Positions 1 through 9,654 of a stretch of DNA of 64,000 bases are shown here, one piece after another; the stretch's first letter is position 1; every line of letters begins with the position of its first letter. Origin of the DNA: DAISJM01 sp036821485 (GTDB taxonomy: Bacteria; Verrucomicrobiota; Kiritimatiellia; CAIQIC01; JAGNIJ01); assembly GCA_036821485.1 (NCBI GenBank), contig DAISJM010000011.1, positions 1 through 64,000 on the forward strand, written 5' to 3'. Made by a program: the position numbers and the translations under genes. Below the pieces are notes generated by a model, which saw only the letters and a program-made list of their open reading frames with translations, ran no database searches and was not told the origin of the DNA.

Positions 1-1
1 A

Positions 2-2386
2 TCATGGCGTCCCCTCCCCGGGATCATCGATTTCGAAGACCAGCTCCCAAATCGCCCGTGGCCGCTGGTATTGCTCGGGCCGGGCCGGGCGCGGTGCCAT
101 GGTCGGTACGCGCCAACTCTCGGGCGTGTTGAACCAGAAAGCGGTGGCTTCATTTTCGTACGTGGTGTAGTACACGCCCCACGCCGTCTGCAGCGCCTGC
201 TCCCTCAAACCCGCATGGTACATCAGGCTGGCGAGAAAGTAGCTCGACCCCGTCCAGACCTCATCCGATTGTACCGTACCGAGAAAGCTGCCGTCTTCTT
301 TCACACCATTGATGGCCCCGATGTCGCCAATTCCATCGCCGGTGTAATCGGCCATGGGCTTCACACACCGCTCATAGACCTTCTCGAGATGTGCCTTCAT
401 CCGCGCAGGAGGAAGGATGTCGCCGAGCCCGTAGCGTTCGTTGTAGCGCTGGCCGTTGAGCCCGTCGGCCATGATCGCCGTCGGGAACTGGCTTTCCGTG
501 TCGATCTTGTAGTAGCCGCCCTGCTCATACCAGAGTTGCTGGTCGAGGTTGGTCTTCGCCTGGGCCAGCCATTCTTTGGCCTCCGACAGAACCGGATCCT
601 TTTCGACCTCGGCCATGTGTACCATCGCATCGAGACCGCCAACCCAAAGCCCTCCGCACAACAAGCTGGTTCCAAACAACCCCCAGTCGTCATACGTGTT
701 GTCCGACTTGTTGTTGTTGGGCAGACGGTCGCCATCCGTGTCGGTTGTCTTCATGAATTCGTAGGCGGCCTTGCAGGCCGGCCACGCGTAGTCGAGAAAG
801 TCCCTGTCGCCATAGAGCTCGTAGTATCGCCACACCTGCTGGATGAATTTTGGGTTCAGGTCCTTCCAATACTGCAACTCCGGCTTGTCGTGGCGGTACA
901 CATCGAACACGAAGTACGGATCGCACTTTGTCGGATCACCGACATCGTGCGGGAGCAGGCCCACCGGAACAGGCTTCTCGAACTGATAGTGCAGGGCGCC
1001 GTCGCCATAGCACTTCAGCGTGTCCCGCTCAATCTCGGGCCAGAACCGGGCGAAAACAATCGAGCTGTAATGGCGAACGTCGAGCGTATTCGCGGACCGG
1101 TAGATCGGGCTCTCCATGACGAAGTGCTTGTGGTCGTCTTCGTGGAGCCCCATGAATTCCCGGTCGCGGCCGGCCTTCAAGCCCGCCTCGTAGAACACGC
1201 CGCCGAACTGATTGTAGTAGAGCTCGTTGAACGCGGCGCATTTCAACCAATCCGGATATTTGGAATTCCCGACGAATGGCGCCATCCACGCGTCAACTTG
1301 CTTCTCCCAATCCGCCTGATGGATCAGCGCCATGTCCGCGACGTCAAACGCGTTGTCGCTGTCGCGGCCGAGGTACTCCGTGTACTTCCGCCACCACTGC
1401 GTTCCGCTGGAGAACTCCACAACCGGGATATCCCACGAAACAACAAAGGGCACGCGACGCCGCTCTCCGGGCTGCAGGGTCACCCGCACGGCAATCGCCG
1501 CCGCCGACATGGACTCGTCGAGCGGCCCGTCGCCCAACTCCCCGTCCTCTGCAAAGTCAGACCAGACATCTCCACCATCACCCTCTCCATTCCAACTCAG
1601 GACGTGACTCACGCGGTCGCCGTCGCGGCCCTTCCGGGTCGCCATGCACCATTCGGAGTTCTGCGTCTCCGCAACGTTCCCATCGTCCACCGCCTTGAGG
1701 ACAACGCCGACACATCCCGCGCTTTGCTTCAACTCAGACCGATAACCCTTGTGAGGAAGCGTGCTGTATGGAACCTGCGGCCACGTGAGCATGACCGCCA
1801 CGTCCATCTTCTCCGCTGTCGGATTGAAAAGGTCGTACTCGAAGAGCGCCACGGGGTACGAGGTCTCCTTGTAGTTGCGCGCGATGATCGGGCTGAAGAA
1901 GCGGACACTGGGCTTGGTCCTGAAGCCGTCATAGACGATCCAGCCCTTGGGCTGGAGCGCGTAGTAGGTGGCCTCGCCCTTTTGAATCTTGTCCCATGCC
2001 GGTTTCAGATCGCCATCGGTGGAGAGACACTTCACCCGCGGTTGTGCATCATTCGTCGACTTCTCATAGTAGTGAAAGGCCGCCTGCGGCAACGCCTTCC
2101 AGAATTGCTCGAAACGCACGTCGCACGGCTTGAGTTCCCACGGACCAAAGGACCCGCTGATGTTGTACATGAACGAGCCAGCGCCGAACCCGCCCAGCGC
2201 CACGCCGCGATTAGGGGAACTGCTCACGGTCTTGGACGGAATGTCGCCGAGCGTTCTCTTCCACGCACACGAGGGAATGGCAAAGGGACCGGCGCTGTCC
2301 TCTGCCGCACGGGCAACACTTGGAATCAGAATGCAAGCCGTGATCAAGCTCAACAGGACGACGAAGATCCAGGCGGATCGTTGCAT
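2..2386 (-). CDS. Exported GH116-like glucosylceramidase-family glycosidase
   Basis: A 794-residue protein ending with TGA at the window edge, so it is complete. An N-terminal hydrophobic leader (residues 1-28) ends in ARA-A, a Sec cleavage type; LITAC inside it could instead be a lipobox. The motif ALGGFGAGSF near residue 65 and the C-terminal (alpha/alpha)6 region are typical of the GBA2/GH116 family, which hydrolyses beta-glucosides or beta-xylosides. By alignment from memory with GBA2 and the Thermoanaerobacterium enzyme, the nucleophile would be the Glu of MESPIYR (about residue 424) and the acid/base the Asp of NTYDDWG (about 566). GGGGAG lies 8 nt before the ATG. The next gene upstream is a second glycosidase on the same strand 80 bp away, so co-transcription is likely. 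Substrate unknown. Confidence 0.85.
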   Translation of the reverse strand: MQRSAWIFVVLLSLITACILIPSVARAAEDSAGPFAIPSCAWKRTLGDIPSKTVSSSPNRGVALGGFGAGSFMYNISGSFGPWELKPCDVRFEQFWKALPQAAFHYYEKSTNDAQPRVKCLSTDGDLKPAWDKIQKGEATYYALQPKGWIVYDGFRTKPSVRFFSPIIARNYKETSYPVALFEYDLFNPTAEKMDVAVMLTWPQVPYSTLPHKGYRSELKQSAGCVGVVLKAVDDGNVAETQNSEWCMATRKGRDGDRVSHVLSWNGEGDGGDVWSDFAEDGELGDGPLDESMSAAAIAVRVTLQPGERRRVPFVVSWDIPVVEFSSGTQWWRKYTEYLGRDSDNAFDVADMALIHQADWEKQVDAWMAPFVGNSKYPDWLKCAAFNELYYNQFGGVFYEAGLKAGRDREFMGLHEDDHKHFVMESPIYRSANTLDVRHYSSIVFARFWPEIERDTLKCYGDGALHYQFEKPVPVGLLPHDVGDPTKCDPYFVFDVYRHDKPELQYWKDLNPKFIQQVWRYYELYGDRDFLDYAWPACKAAYEFMKTTDTDGDRLPNNNKSDNTYDDWGLFGTSLLCGGLWVGGLDAMVHMAEVEKDPVLSEAKEWLAQAKTNLDQQLWYEQGGYYKIDTESQFPTAIMADGLNGQRYNERYGLGDILPPARMKAHLEKVYERCVKPMADYTGDGIGDIGAINGVKEDGSFLGTVQSDEVWTGSSYFLASLMYHAGLREQALQTAWGVYYTTYENEATAFWFNTPESWRVPTMAPRPARPEQYQRPRAIWELVFEIDDPGEGTP

Positions 2387-2466
2387 GCGGTGATCTCCCC
2401 TCTGTTTCGACAGAGTGATCGTACCGGGGCAGACACCGTCACGACAATCGGTTTCTCCGGAATATG

Positions 2467-5400
2467 TCAGTACGCGAACACAACCTCTGCCGGCAGTCTG
2501 CTAAACCGCGCGTCCGCCCCATCCATCACCACACCGTTGACCTTGACCTCGCGGGGCGGAACAGCCAGCGGCGATTTGAATACAAAGCCCCCCTCGGGCA
2601 CCGCCTCGCCGGAAACATGAATGGACACCATTCCGTCCGCCTTCGTCATTTCGTAGCTCACAGATCCAAAATGCGACGGAAAGTCCGCAATGGACACCTT
2701 TCTGCCCCCCTCCAACCACTCTGGATCAACGCCCGCGCCGAGGATCAGTTCGTCGCCCCGCTCGTACAGAAAGAGCACGCGCACGGCGAGGAGATATTCC
2801 GCCCCCACCCATGTGTGAGGCATGTCGCCAACGTACGTTGGGAAGCGATAATCGCTATGAACCACCTCGGCCAGTTGGTTCCACCCCTCCGGTCGACGGC
2901 AGGCAATCATGAATCGAAGCAGGTGGAGCGCCCGGTCCTTCTGCCCCATGTAGAGGAGTGCAGGTACCGACCTCAGTTCATACGGCACGATCCGCCACTC
3001 GGCGCCCGGCTTGGAGCGACCCAACAATTCCTTGTAGTAGCGATCGAACGTGTTGCCGAGTGCGGGCTGCGGCAGGTTGTCCAACTCGTCGCAATACATC
3101 AGGGCAACTGCCGTGGAGGTGGCGTCGAAATCGGATAGCGACGCGCTCCCCGGGATGAAATCGATCTTCGCGGTTTCCATGGTCAGGCGCATGGAATCGT
3201 AAAAGCATTTCTTGAAGTCGGCATACTCCTTGTCGGCCCACTCGGCCAGATCGTCCCTGCCGAGTGTCTTGAAAATCGTCCGGCCGTCCTTCCATCCCTT
3301 CAGTCCCCAGAAATCGTCCCAGTAGGAGTATTCCTTGCCGTATCCCTCGTGGCTCGTGGAGGGTGGCAGTATTCCGTAGTACTTACGCTTCTCGGGTCCT
3401 CCATTCTCGAACTCCGGCGTGAGCGTCTGCTTCCTCAGGTGGACGAGAAACTCCAAAGCCTTCACCACGTGAGTCAAATGACTTTCCAGAAACGCCCGAT
3501 CCTTCGTGAAGAGGTAGTACTGAAGGACGGTGTAAATGAACTCCCCCTGACTGTCGTATTCGATCAGCCCGTTCTGATGCTCTTCCCACAGCGGATCCTT
3601 CTCTTTCGTGTCTATAATCGGAGGCACCTCACCGCTTTCCTCCTGGAACGTGCTGTACCAGTCTATGAACTCCCTCACCGGCGGGTTGATGCCCATCGTG
3701 AGGAGCGCGGCCGCGGTCATGCCTCCGTCGCGCATCCACGCCTTGTCGTAACTGCGCGACCCAGGCTGGAATGCAGGTCCATCTCTCGTCACCAGGATGA
3801 AGGCTGTGTTCGCCTTCAGCATGTCCACCAGCGCCGGCTCCGGCACCTTGAGCTGGATGGGTGCGACTGTGGACTCCCAGAATGCGACGTTCTCTTTGAG
3901 GAGCTTCGAGAAACCCGCCTTGATGCGGGCCTTCTTCATCCCCGCGTGCAGGCGGGGCGGCTTATCGTGGAGCGGCATGGCAACAAAGAAGTCGTCGCTC
4001 TCGCCCGGGCCGAGTCTGAAATCGTACGAGAGGGCGGCGGATGCGAACCCGTTCGTGTCCCGGACACTCTGCTCCTCCGGCAGTCGACCCTTGTTCACGA
4101 AAGTCATGATGTCGCCCTGAAGTTCAGGTGGCCCCGGCGTCTTGAATGGAAGCGCCACGTACCGGCTTCCCGCCATGGCGCCGAACCCGGAGGGTTCGGA
4201 CAGCGGCAGCACCCGGTACGCGTCGTTGACGGTCACCACGTGGTTCGAATACTCGATGGCCGTGTTGGTCGTCCATCCTCCGCCGCCCTGCCACGGCGGA
4301 TATACTTGGAAAGGCTGGAATGCGAGGTACAGCCGGCCGGACACTTCGCTCTCACGGCGGTTGCTGACTCGATACCACGCGTAGGCAATGGATTCCCCCG
4401 CCTCGCCGGAAGCAAACAACTCCACGCTCATCTCCACATCCCGGCACTCCCACTTCACCGAGGGAATGGGCAGGTAACCACGCTGAAGCGACTGGCTGAT
4501 CTTCGCGTCGTCCCGTGTGAACAGCCGGTTGTCCAACTGGAGAAAGGGCATGATGGAGAAGCCGCGCTTGTGGGGCTCGATCGTACCGTCCTCGCAGAGA
4601 ATGGCTTCGTTCTCATCACCGGCCACGCCGACGCCCGTCCAGTACGCTTCCTGCTTCGACAGCCACCGAGGGTAGTACGCGGGTGTCTCCCCGGCCATGA
4701 TCTCGTAATACCGCTTCAGCGTCACCGTCTCGCTCGCGCCCATCAGGCGCACAGGCCCGATCCCGAAGCCTTTGCCGGTGCTGCTCTTCCGGCAGGCGAT
4801 CTTGATGAACCGCGCATGGGTCTCCTTCAGACGAATCGTGTCTGGACCGGGGGTGTTCTTCGTGGCCGCATACACGGACGTCCACGTGCTCCCATCATCG
4901 GAAATAGAGACATCGTAATTCCCCGCGTAGTCGTCGCCCCAGCCGATCGATAGACCCGTGAAGACCCGCGTTGTCCGCGAATCGATCAGGAGCCACTGGT
5001 CCCCGGATAGTTCGCTGTGCCACATTCCAGCCTGCATCACCTTTGCGGGCGCAAAGTCCGCCCCCAGCGTGGATGACGCGGTGATCACGGGACAGTCCAC
5101 GCGAGCGTCGTCGAACCAGACAAATGAGATGCCTTTGCCGGACGCCATGTTCCGGCTCGTGCACCTGACGACTGCTCTCGTGGCGCCTTCCGGGGCTTCG
5201 CCGGAAACAACAATATTCGTCCATTCAAATCTGCCCGAGAGAGGCTGGCTGTCGAGGGAGGTCAACAGCCGTCCCTCTGCATCCAGAAATTCGACCGCTA
5301 CAGCCGCGGTCCCGCTATACCTGTCCTCGCCCTGCACCCACACGCTGAAAATGACCAGATCGCCCTTCCCCAAGCCGCCCGGAACACGGACCTCCTGCCA

Positions 5401-5634
5401 GAGGTCGCCGCAGGCATCCGCAGGCCCCTGATCATTGCCGATCCCGCCGGCCCGCTTTCCGTCATGGTGCTGCCACTCGTAGGGTCCGATGTGGGACGCC
5501 GTCCCCGACGCCGCCCACGGAGCAAAGCCCTCGCCCCCTTCTTCAAAGCCCGCGTTCCCCAACATGGACTCTTGGCCTGCCGCTGAGAGCGCGACCATCA
5601 GCAGAGCCCCCGCCATCGCCGTTCTTGTTTTCAT
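2467..5634 (-). CDS. Exported discoidin-domain six-hairpin glycosidase
   Basis: A 1055-residue protein. A Sec signal (residues 1-20, ending SAAGQ) is followed by a CBM4/9-like jelly-roll (about 22-180, starting NAGFEEGGEGF), an F5/8 type C discoidin-like domain (about 182-300, ITASSTLGADFAP to IGPVRLMG) and a long catalytic region with the (alpha/alpha)6 look of GH15/GH94/GGH-type enzymes: SYDKAWMRDGG and GLIEYDSQGEF are the usual acidic active-site neighbourhoods. I cannot name the GH family. It heads the minus-strand pair with the GH116-like gene and follows the perfect palindrome at 5672-5689. The fused sugar-binding modules suggest attack on insoluble or surface glycans. Confidence 0.75.
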   Translation of the reverse strand: MKTRTAMAGALLMVALSAAGQESMLGNAGFEEGGEGFAPWAASGTASHIGPYEWQHHDGKRAGGIGNDQGPADACGDLWQEVRVPGGLGKGDLVIFSVWVQGEDRYSGTAAVAVEFLDAEGRLLTSLDSQPLSGRFEWTNIVVSGEAPEGATRAVVRCTSRNMASGKGISFVWFDDARVDCPVITASSTLGADFAPAKVMQAGMWHSELSGDQWLLIDSRTTRVFTGLSIGWGDDYAGNYDVSISDDGSTWTSVYAATKNTPGPDTIRLKETHARFIKIACRKSSTGKGFGIGPVRLMGASETVTLKRYYEIMAGETPAYYPRWLSKQEAYWTGVGVAGDENEAILCEDGTIEPHKRGFSIMPFLQLDNRLFTRDDAKISQSLQRGYLPIPSVKWECRDVEMSVELFASGEAGESIAYAWYRVSNRRESEVSGRLYLAFQPFQVYPPWQGGGGWTTNTAIEYSNHVVTVNDAYRVLPLSEPSGFGAMAGSRYVALPFKTPGPPELQGDIMTFVNKGRLPEEQSVRDTNGFASAALSYDFRLGPGESDDFFVAMPLHDKPPRLHAGMKKARIKAGFSKLLKENVAFWESTVAPIQLKVPEPALVDMLKANTAFILVTRDGPAFQPGSRSYDKAWMRDGGMTAAALLTMGINPPVREFIDWYSTFQEESGEVPPIIDTKEKDPLWEEHQNGLIEYDSQGEFIYTVLQYYLFTKDRAFLESHLTHVVKALEFLVHLRKQTLTPEFENGGPEKRKYYGILPPSTSHEGYGKEYSYWDDFWGLKGWKDGRTIFKTLGRDDLAEWADKEYADFKKCFYDSMRLTMETAKIDFIPGSASLSDFDATSTAVALMYCDELDNLPQPALGNTFDRYYKELLGRSKPGAEWRIVPYELRSVPALLYMGQKDRALHLLRFMIACRRPEGWNQLAEVVHSDYRFPTYVGDMPHTWVGAEYLLAVRVLFLYERGDELILGAGVDPEWLEGGRKVSIADFPSHFGSVSYEMTKADGMVSIHVSGEAVPEGGFVFKSPLAVPPREVKVNGVVMDGADARFSRLPAEVVFAY

Positions 5635-5671
5635 GGATTCATGGCCTCCGCCAGCTTGATCCCTCTCTTAT

Positions 5672-5689
5672 AGCGCACACGTGTGCGCT
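5672..5689. promoter_or_regulatory. Perfect 18-bp palindrome, candidate LacI-type operator
   Basis: AGCGCACAC followed directly by GTGTGCGCT: every base pairs, with a central CpG. It lies 38 bp upstream of the discoidin glycosidase start. LacI/GalR operators are 14-20 bp palindromes with a central CG, and sugar-hydrolase genes are their usual targets; the assignment to that family is inference. Confidence 0.55.
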
Positions 5690-5735
5690 GGTCAACCCAC
5701 AAACACACAATTTACAGCAGGGCGGCTTCACGCCC

Positions 5736-7826
5736 CTACCCGACCTTCACAAATGAACCGACGAGTTTGTAGAGCGCGCGGGCACGCGCGCGAAGACGTT
5801 CGTAGCGGGGATCTTCAAGTTTCGGGTCCCCTTCGACGATATGGAAGGCTTCCTTCCGAGCGTCCAGCAGGATCTCGCTGTCCAGCAGCAGGTCACCCAC
5901 CCGTAGCGGCGGCAGGCCGCTCTGTTCACGGCCCAGCAGGTTGCCCATGCCGCGGATGCGCAGGTCTTCCTCGGCAATGCGAAATCCGTCCAGCGTTTCT
6001 TCCATCACCTTGAGCCGCTGCCAGGATTCGAGGGTTGTCGGCGTCCCCTGCAGAATACAGAACGACTTGTGTGCGCCGCGCCCGATTCGTCCGCGAAGCT
6101 GGTGCAACTGCGCCAGGCCGAACCGTTCCGCGTTCTCGACCAGCATCACCGTCGCGTTCGGAATATCGATCCCCACTTCGACGACCGTCGTCGCCACCAG
6201 GATGTCGATCTTCCCTCCGCGGAATTGCTGCATCACCGCATCCTTCTCCGCGGTCTTCATCTGCCCGTGCAGCAACCCAAGCCGTTCTTTCTGAAAGACG
6301 CTCCCCTTGAGCGTTTTGAACATCTCCTCGGCCGAACGAAGATCCGACTGCTCCGATTCGCTCACCAACGGATAGACCAGGAAAGCCTGCCGGCCTTTGG
6401 CCACCTGTTGGCTGATGAACCCGTAGGCCTTCGGCAACTGCTCTTCCTTGACCACCTTGGTCACAATCTGCTGGCGACCCTTCGGCATCTCGTTGAGCAG
6501 GCTCACATCCAGATCGCCGTAGATGGTCATCGCAAGCGTCCGCGGAATCGGGGTTGCCGTCATCACGAGCACATCCGGCTGCTCGCCCTTGCCGTACAGC
6601 GCACCGCGTTGCTCCACACCAAACTTGTGCTGCTCGTCGATGACGATCAGCCCGAGCTTCTTGAAGACCACGCGATCCTCGATGACCGCATGCGTGCCCA
6701 CCACCAGATGGATGCTGCCAGCCTCCACCCCCGCCAGTATCCGCGAACGGTCGGCCGCCGTCATGTCGCTGGTCAGAAGAGCGATCTGGATCCCCATCGG
6801 CTCGAGATACTGCCTGAACGTGCGGGCATGCTGTGTCGCCAGGATTTCCGTCGGAGCCATCACCGCGCATTGCGAGCCGCATTCAATTGCATCGAGGACG
6901 GCACAGACCGCCACGACGGTCTTGCCCGAACCGACATCACCCTGGAGCAGGCGATGCATCGGCCGCGGCTTCTGCATGTCGGTCTCAATTTCCTTCAGCA
7001 CCCGCTCCTGCGCCGCGGTCAGGGCGAACGGGAGGGTCGAAAGGAAGCGTTTCCGGACATGGCCTTCGGCGACGTGCGCCGTACCCACCAGGAACTGTTC
7101 GGCGTGAACCTTGCGCGCCACCAACACAAGCTGAATGCAAAGGAACTCGTCGAACACCAGTCGGTATCGCGCCCAACGCGCATGCTCGAGATTATCCGGG
7201 AAGTGCGCCTGGCCGATCGCCCACTGGACCTCCGGCAGATGCAGCCGCTGTAACGTGTCGGGCGGCAGCATCTCTTCGGCCTGCCTCGCGAACAGCTCCA
7301 CGGCATTCCACGCAATGCGCCGCATTGTCCGCTGCGGAAGATGCTCGGTCAGCGCGTAGATGGGAACGATCCGGCCGACGTGAAGCGATTCCTCGCCGTC
7401 ATCCTGCGCGAGCTCAAATTCCGGATGCTGGAAAACCGTGAAGCCCTTGGACCGTGAAACCTTCCCGAAAGCCACCATCGCGTCGCCCTGCTTGAGCTGG
7501 TCCTTGAGATACGGGGAGTTGAACCAGCGGCAGCGAATGATGCCGGAGTCGTCACGCAGCAACGCCTCGAAGAAGCCCTTGCCGTATCGCGCGGCCACCC
7601 AACCGCACGACATGATCGTACCGCGCACCGTCGCCGTCTCGCCACCGCGCAGCGAGCCGATCGGCACGAACTGCCGGCGATCATCGTAGCGACGCGGGAG
7701 CGTAAGGAGCAGGTCGCCGACGGTGCTGATGTCGAGGCGGGCAAGTTGCTCCGCGCGAATCTCGCCCACGCCCTTCACATAACGGACGGGCGTCGCCAAC
7801 CCCTCGCTGTGATGATTGTCGGACAT
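5736..7826 (-). CDS. recG: ATP-dependent DNA helicase RecG
   Basis: A 696-residue superfamily 2 helicase that remodels stalled replication forks and Holliday junctions. An N-terminal wedge/OB region (RYVKGVGEIRAEQLARL, then LPRRYDDRR and VRGTIMSCGW) precedes the helicase core: Walker A GDVGSGKT, motif II DEQHKFG, motif III TATPIPRTLA, and motifs V/VI TTVVEVGIDIPNA and QLRGRIGRG. The C-terminal region is normal for the family, and length matches E. coli RecG (693). No clear Shine-Dalgarno precedes the ATG. It is a single gene on the minus strand, with the glycosidase pair downstream. Confidence 0.96.
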   Translation of the reverse strand: MSDNHHSEGLATPVRYVKGVGEIRAEQLARLDISTVGDLLLTLPRRYDDRRQFVPIGSLRGGETATVRGTIMSCGWVAARYGKGFFEALLRDDSGIIRCRWFNSPYLKDQLKQGDAMVAFGKVSRSKGFTVFQHPEFELAQDDGEESLHVGRIVPIYALTEHLPQRTMRRIAWNAVELFARQAEEMLPPDTLQRLHLPEVQWAIGQAHFPDNLEHARWARYRLVFDEFLCIQLVLVARKVHAEQFLVGTAHVAEGHVRKRFLSTLPFALTAAQERVLKEIETDMQKPRPMHRLLQGDVGSGKTVVAVCAVLDAIECGSQCAVMAPTEILATQHARTFRQYLEPMGIQIALLTSDMTAADRSRILAGVEAGSIHLVVGTHAVIEDRVVFKKLGLIVIDEQHKFGVEQRGALYGKGEQPDVLVMTATPIPRTLAMTIYGDLDVSLLNEMPKGRQQIVTKVVKEEQLPKAYGFISQQVAKGRQAFLVYPLVSESEQSDLRSAEEMFKTLKGSVFQKERLGLLHGQMKTAEKDAVMQQFRGGKIDILVATTVVEVGIDIPNATVMLVENAERFGLAQLHQLRGRIGRGAHKSFCILQGTPTTLESWQRLKVMEETLDGFRIAEEDLRIRGMGNLLGREQSGLPPLRVGDLLLDSEILLDARKEAFHIVEGDPKLEDPRYERLRARARALYKLVGSFVKVG

Positions 7827-7912
7827 GCTGGCGTATCATTGAGGAAGTCCCCGCAGGAAGAAAAGACCAATCCGCCGGAACCTGCGCGATTCGCGGGAGC
7901 ACAGGGCAAAAA

Positions 7913-7947
7913 GAAACCGGCGGGCAGATGAACCGCCCGCCGGTTTC
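7913..7947 (-). terminator. Rho-independent terminator of the PEP-CTERM gene
   Basis: Perfect 13-bp arms GAAACCGGCGGGC and GCCCGCCGGTTTC enclose a 9-nt loop. Read on the minus strand the hairpin is followed by TTTCTTTTTG, a proper U-tract, 16 bp beyond the stop codon of the PEP-CTERM gene. Confidence 0.88.
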
Positions 7948-7962
7948 CAGAACAAACTCGTA

Positions 7963-8571
7963 TCAGCGCGTGCGACGACGCAGGATCGCCACCAGCCCAA
8001 CGCCCAACAAACCAAGCAATGCCGAGGTCGGCTCCGGAATGGCCTGGAGGTCCACAGTCGCGTCATCGAAGAACGCAGCCCCGGCACCTTCGGTACCTTC
8101 CAGCCCGAGAACAACCCGACCGTGCGCCGCACCGACAACCGCCGTGGCGGTGCCGCTCAGCGTGTTCCATGACGCAACAGGATCACTGCCGGTCAGAGAA
8201 TCCAAGGTCGATGCACCCAGCTGTGTCGAGTAGTCGGTGTTGTACCACTCCACCTTCAAATAGGCCGACTCCGTGGTCAACTGTTCGGCCAGGGTCTGAT
8301 AGGCTTGGACGCTGAACGTATAGACACCGTCCGCCGTGCAATCCCAGTCCTGGAACATCCCAGCGCCTGTTCCCCAGAACTTCACAGACCAATCACTATC
8401 GATGTCCGTCTGATACCAGCCATCACTCCCCCAACTGGTCCAGTTGTTGATGGTGAGCGTATTGATCTGACCTGCCGTAGCCGGCGTCGAGAAATCACTG
8501 TTCAACAGTAGATTCGCCGAAGCCGTCCCTGCTAACGCAACCGCCAACACAAACGCAACCACAACTCGCAT
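7963..8571 (-). CDS. PEP-CTERM sorting-domain protein
   Basis: A 202-residue exported protein. Residues 1-19 are a Sec signal (ends ASAN); the body reads NLLLNSDFSTP to FFDDATVDL, a CBM4/9-like jelly-roll; the C-terminus is the tripartite PEP-CTERM signal: IPEPTSALLG, a hydrophobic helix, then RRRTR. PEP-CTERM proteins are exported, processed by an exosortase and commonly end up in exopolysaccharide or at the surface. AAGGAGGAG lies 6 nt before the ATG. No exosortase gene is in this window. A strong terminator follows and two operator-like sites lie upstream (8631-8648 and 8774-8791), so it is probably a monocistronic regulated gene. Confidence 0.9.
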   Translation of the reverse strand: MRVVVAFVLAVALAGTASANLLLNSDFSTPATAGQINTLTINNWTSWGSDGWYQTDIDSDWSVKFWGTGAGMFQDWDCTADGVYTFSVQAYQTLAEQLTTESAYLKVEWYNTDYSTQLGASTLDSLTGSDPVASWNTLSGTATAVVGAAHGRVVLGLEGTEGAGAAFFDDATVDLQAIPEPTSALLGLLGVGLVAILRRRTR

Positions 8572-8630
8572 CTTCGTCTCCTCCTTGTTCTGCTCCCTGA
8601 CGTTTTCGCCTACACTCCAAAATCCAAACC

Positions 8631-8648
8631 CATTGCAACCGCTCTCAA
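8631..8648. promoter_or_regulatory. Operator-like imperfect palindrome, site 1
   Basis: ATTGCAACC then GCTCTCAAT: outer ATTG/CAAT and central CpG are symmetric, the middle is not. The right half GCTCTCAAT recurs exactly in the site at 8774-8791. It lies 60 bp upstream of the PEP-CTERM start. Confidence 0.4.
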
Positions 8649-8773
8649 TGAACTCGAAAAAAAACGATGCCTACAACAAAAGCACCACTGTCCAGCCATC
8701 CGAGGCCCACCCTCATGACAACCTCCAACCCTCGGATCCGCTCACAACATCGATATTTACAGGAGTTTCCCTA

Positions 8774-8791
8774 ACAGAGAGCGCTCTCAAT
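8774..8791. promoter_or_regulatory. Operator-like palindrome, site 2
   Basis: The 12-bp perfect palindrome GAGAGCGCTCTC (8777-8788) sits inside an 18-bp window whose right half GCTCTCAAT is identical to that of site 1, 143 bp away. A central CpG is again present. The pair could allow looping by one tetrameric repressor; this is inference. Confidence 0.45.
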
Positions 8792-8814
8792 AGGCAACAA
8801 CAAAAACATGCAAA

Positions 8815-9654
8815 GTGGCGGATGCTTGTGAATCATCCTGCAAATGCGTAACTTATGGAAACCACGCTCCTAAATGCCGCGTTGACACCGCAGCACGTCT
8901 TGGGCAGAAGTGGTGCGTGGACCTCTTCATCCATTACCGGCCTTCGGAGCGCCATTCCGCAGAACCAATTCGTCGTACCCTCAATTTCGGCAGATTGTTC
9001 ATCGTCATTATTCTTGCACTGCTTTTCTCCCACAACGTCGGAACCCGACCCGGTCTCTGGAGCGCCCTCGGCGTCGGCCTCGGTGTCTACATCATGCTGC
9101 GGGCCGCCATCGCGCTCGGCGTCACCTCGCCTGCTGCGACCGGATGGGCCCAGCGCAAGGCGGCTGCCCGCGACCAGTGGTTCCCCCTCTTCCTCTTCAC
9201 CGTTCAGTCCGCCTTCCTGCTGCTCTCCATCGCCGTCTTCTGGATCACGTTCTGTGAAATCGGCTTCCCCGCCCGCGCATGGCATCACGCGCTCATCATC
9301 CTCTTCGCCCTCGCCATACCCGCCTATCGCGTCGCACGGGAGAGACTCCTCCTCGAGCAAGATGTGAAACACAATCTCACCGAACGATTCTTTCGATACC
9401 TGCTCGTGATCCTCGTGTCAGTGCTGCTGGCGGGACTGATCACCCCTCTCCTGAATCTATCGCGGGACTTGAGGGCCGATGATCAACTCTTTTTCCTGCT
9501 GCTCATGTGGAGCGCAACACTCTTGGTGTCGGTGGTGTGCGTACTGATGTTCGTCGACCATTGGATCAAGGCGTTTCGTCCGACCACCAAGTCGTCACAG
9601 GCTGAGCGATCCGCCGGGCGGGTCGATAATCCGCGTGACGCATGGGATCCGTGA
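8815..9654 (+). CDS. Hypothetical multi-pass membrane protein
   Basis: An open frame of up to 279 residues with about six hydrophobic segments: LFIVIILALLF, ALGVGLGVYIML, FLFTVQSAFLLLSIAVFWI, ALIILFALAIPAY, YLLVILVSVLLAGLI and FLLLMWSATLLVSVVCVLM. No family is recognised. The longest start is GTG at 8815, but the first 34 residues are Cys-rich and unlike the rest, so GTG at 8917 or a later codon is more likely; none has a good Shine-Dalgarno. The 3' end overlaps the convergent nadB gene by 60 bp. The interval 8572-8814 holds only the two operator-like sites. Regular hydrophobic periodicity argues for a real gene; the start is unsettled. Confidence 0.6.
   Translation: MADACESSCKCVTYGNHAPKCRVDTAARLGQKWCVDLFIHYRPSERHSAEPIRRTLNFGRLFIVIILALLFSHNVGTRPGLWSALGVGLGVYIMLRAAIALGVTSPAATGWAQRKAAARDQWFPLFLFTVQSAFLLLSIAVFWITFCEIGFPARAWHHALIILFALAIPAYRVARERLLLEQDVKHNLTERFFRYLLVILVSVLLAGLITPLLNLSRDLRADDQLFFLLLMWSATLLVSVVCVLMFVDHWIKAFRPTTKSSQAERSAGRVDNPRDAWDP

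Noticed and set aside
71..2620. 849-codon open frame on the plus strand
   Set aside because: Antisense to the GH116-like gene; Arg/His/Leu-rich translation without any domain, a GC-rich shadow frame.
3349..4953. 534-codon plus-strand frame
   Set aside because: Antisense shadow of the discoidin glycosidase; no recognisable protein features.
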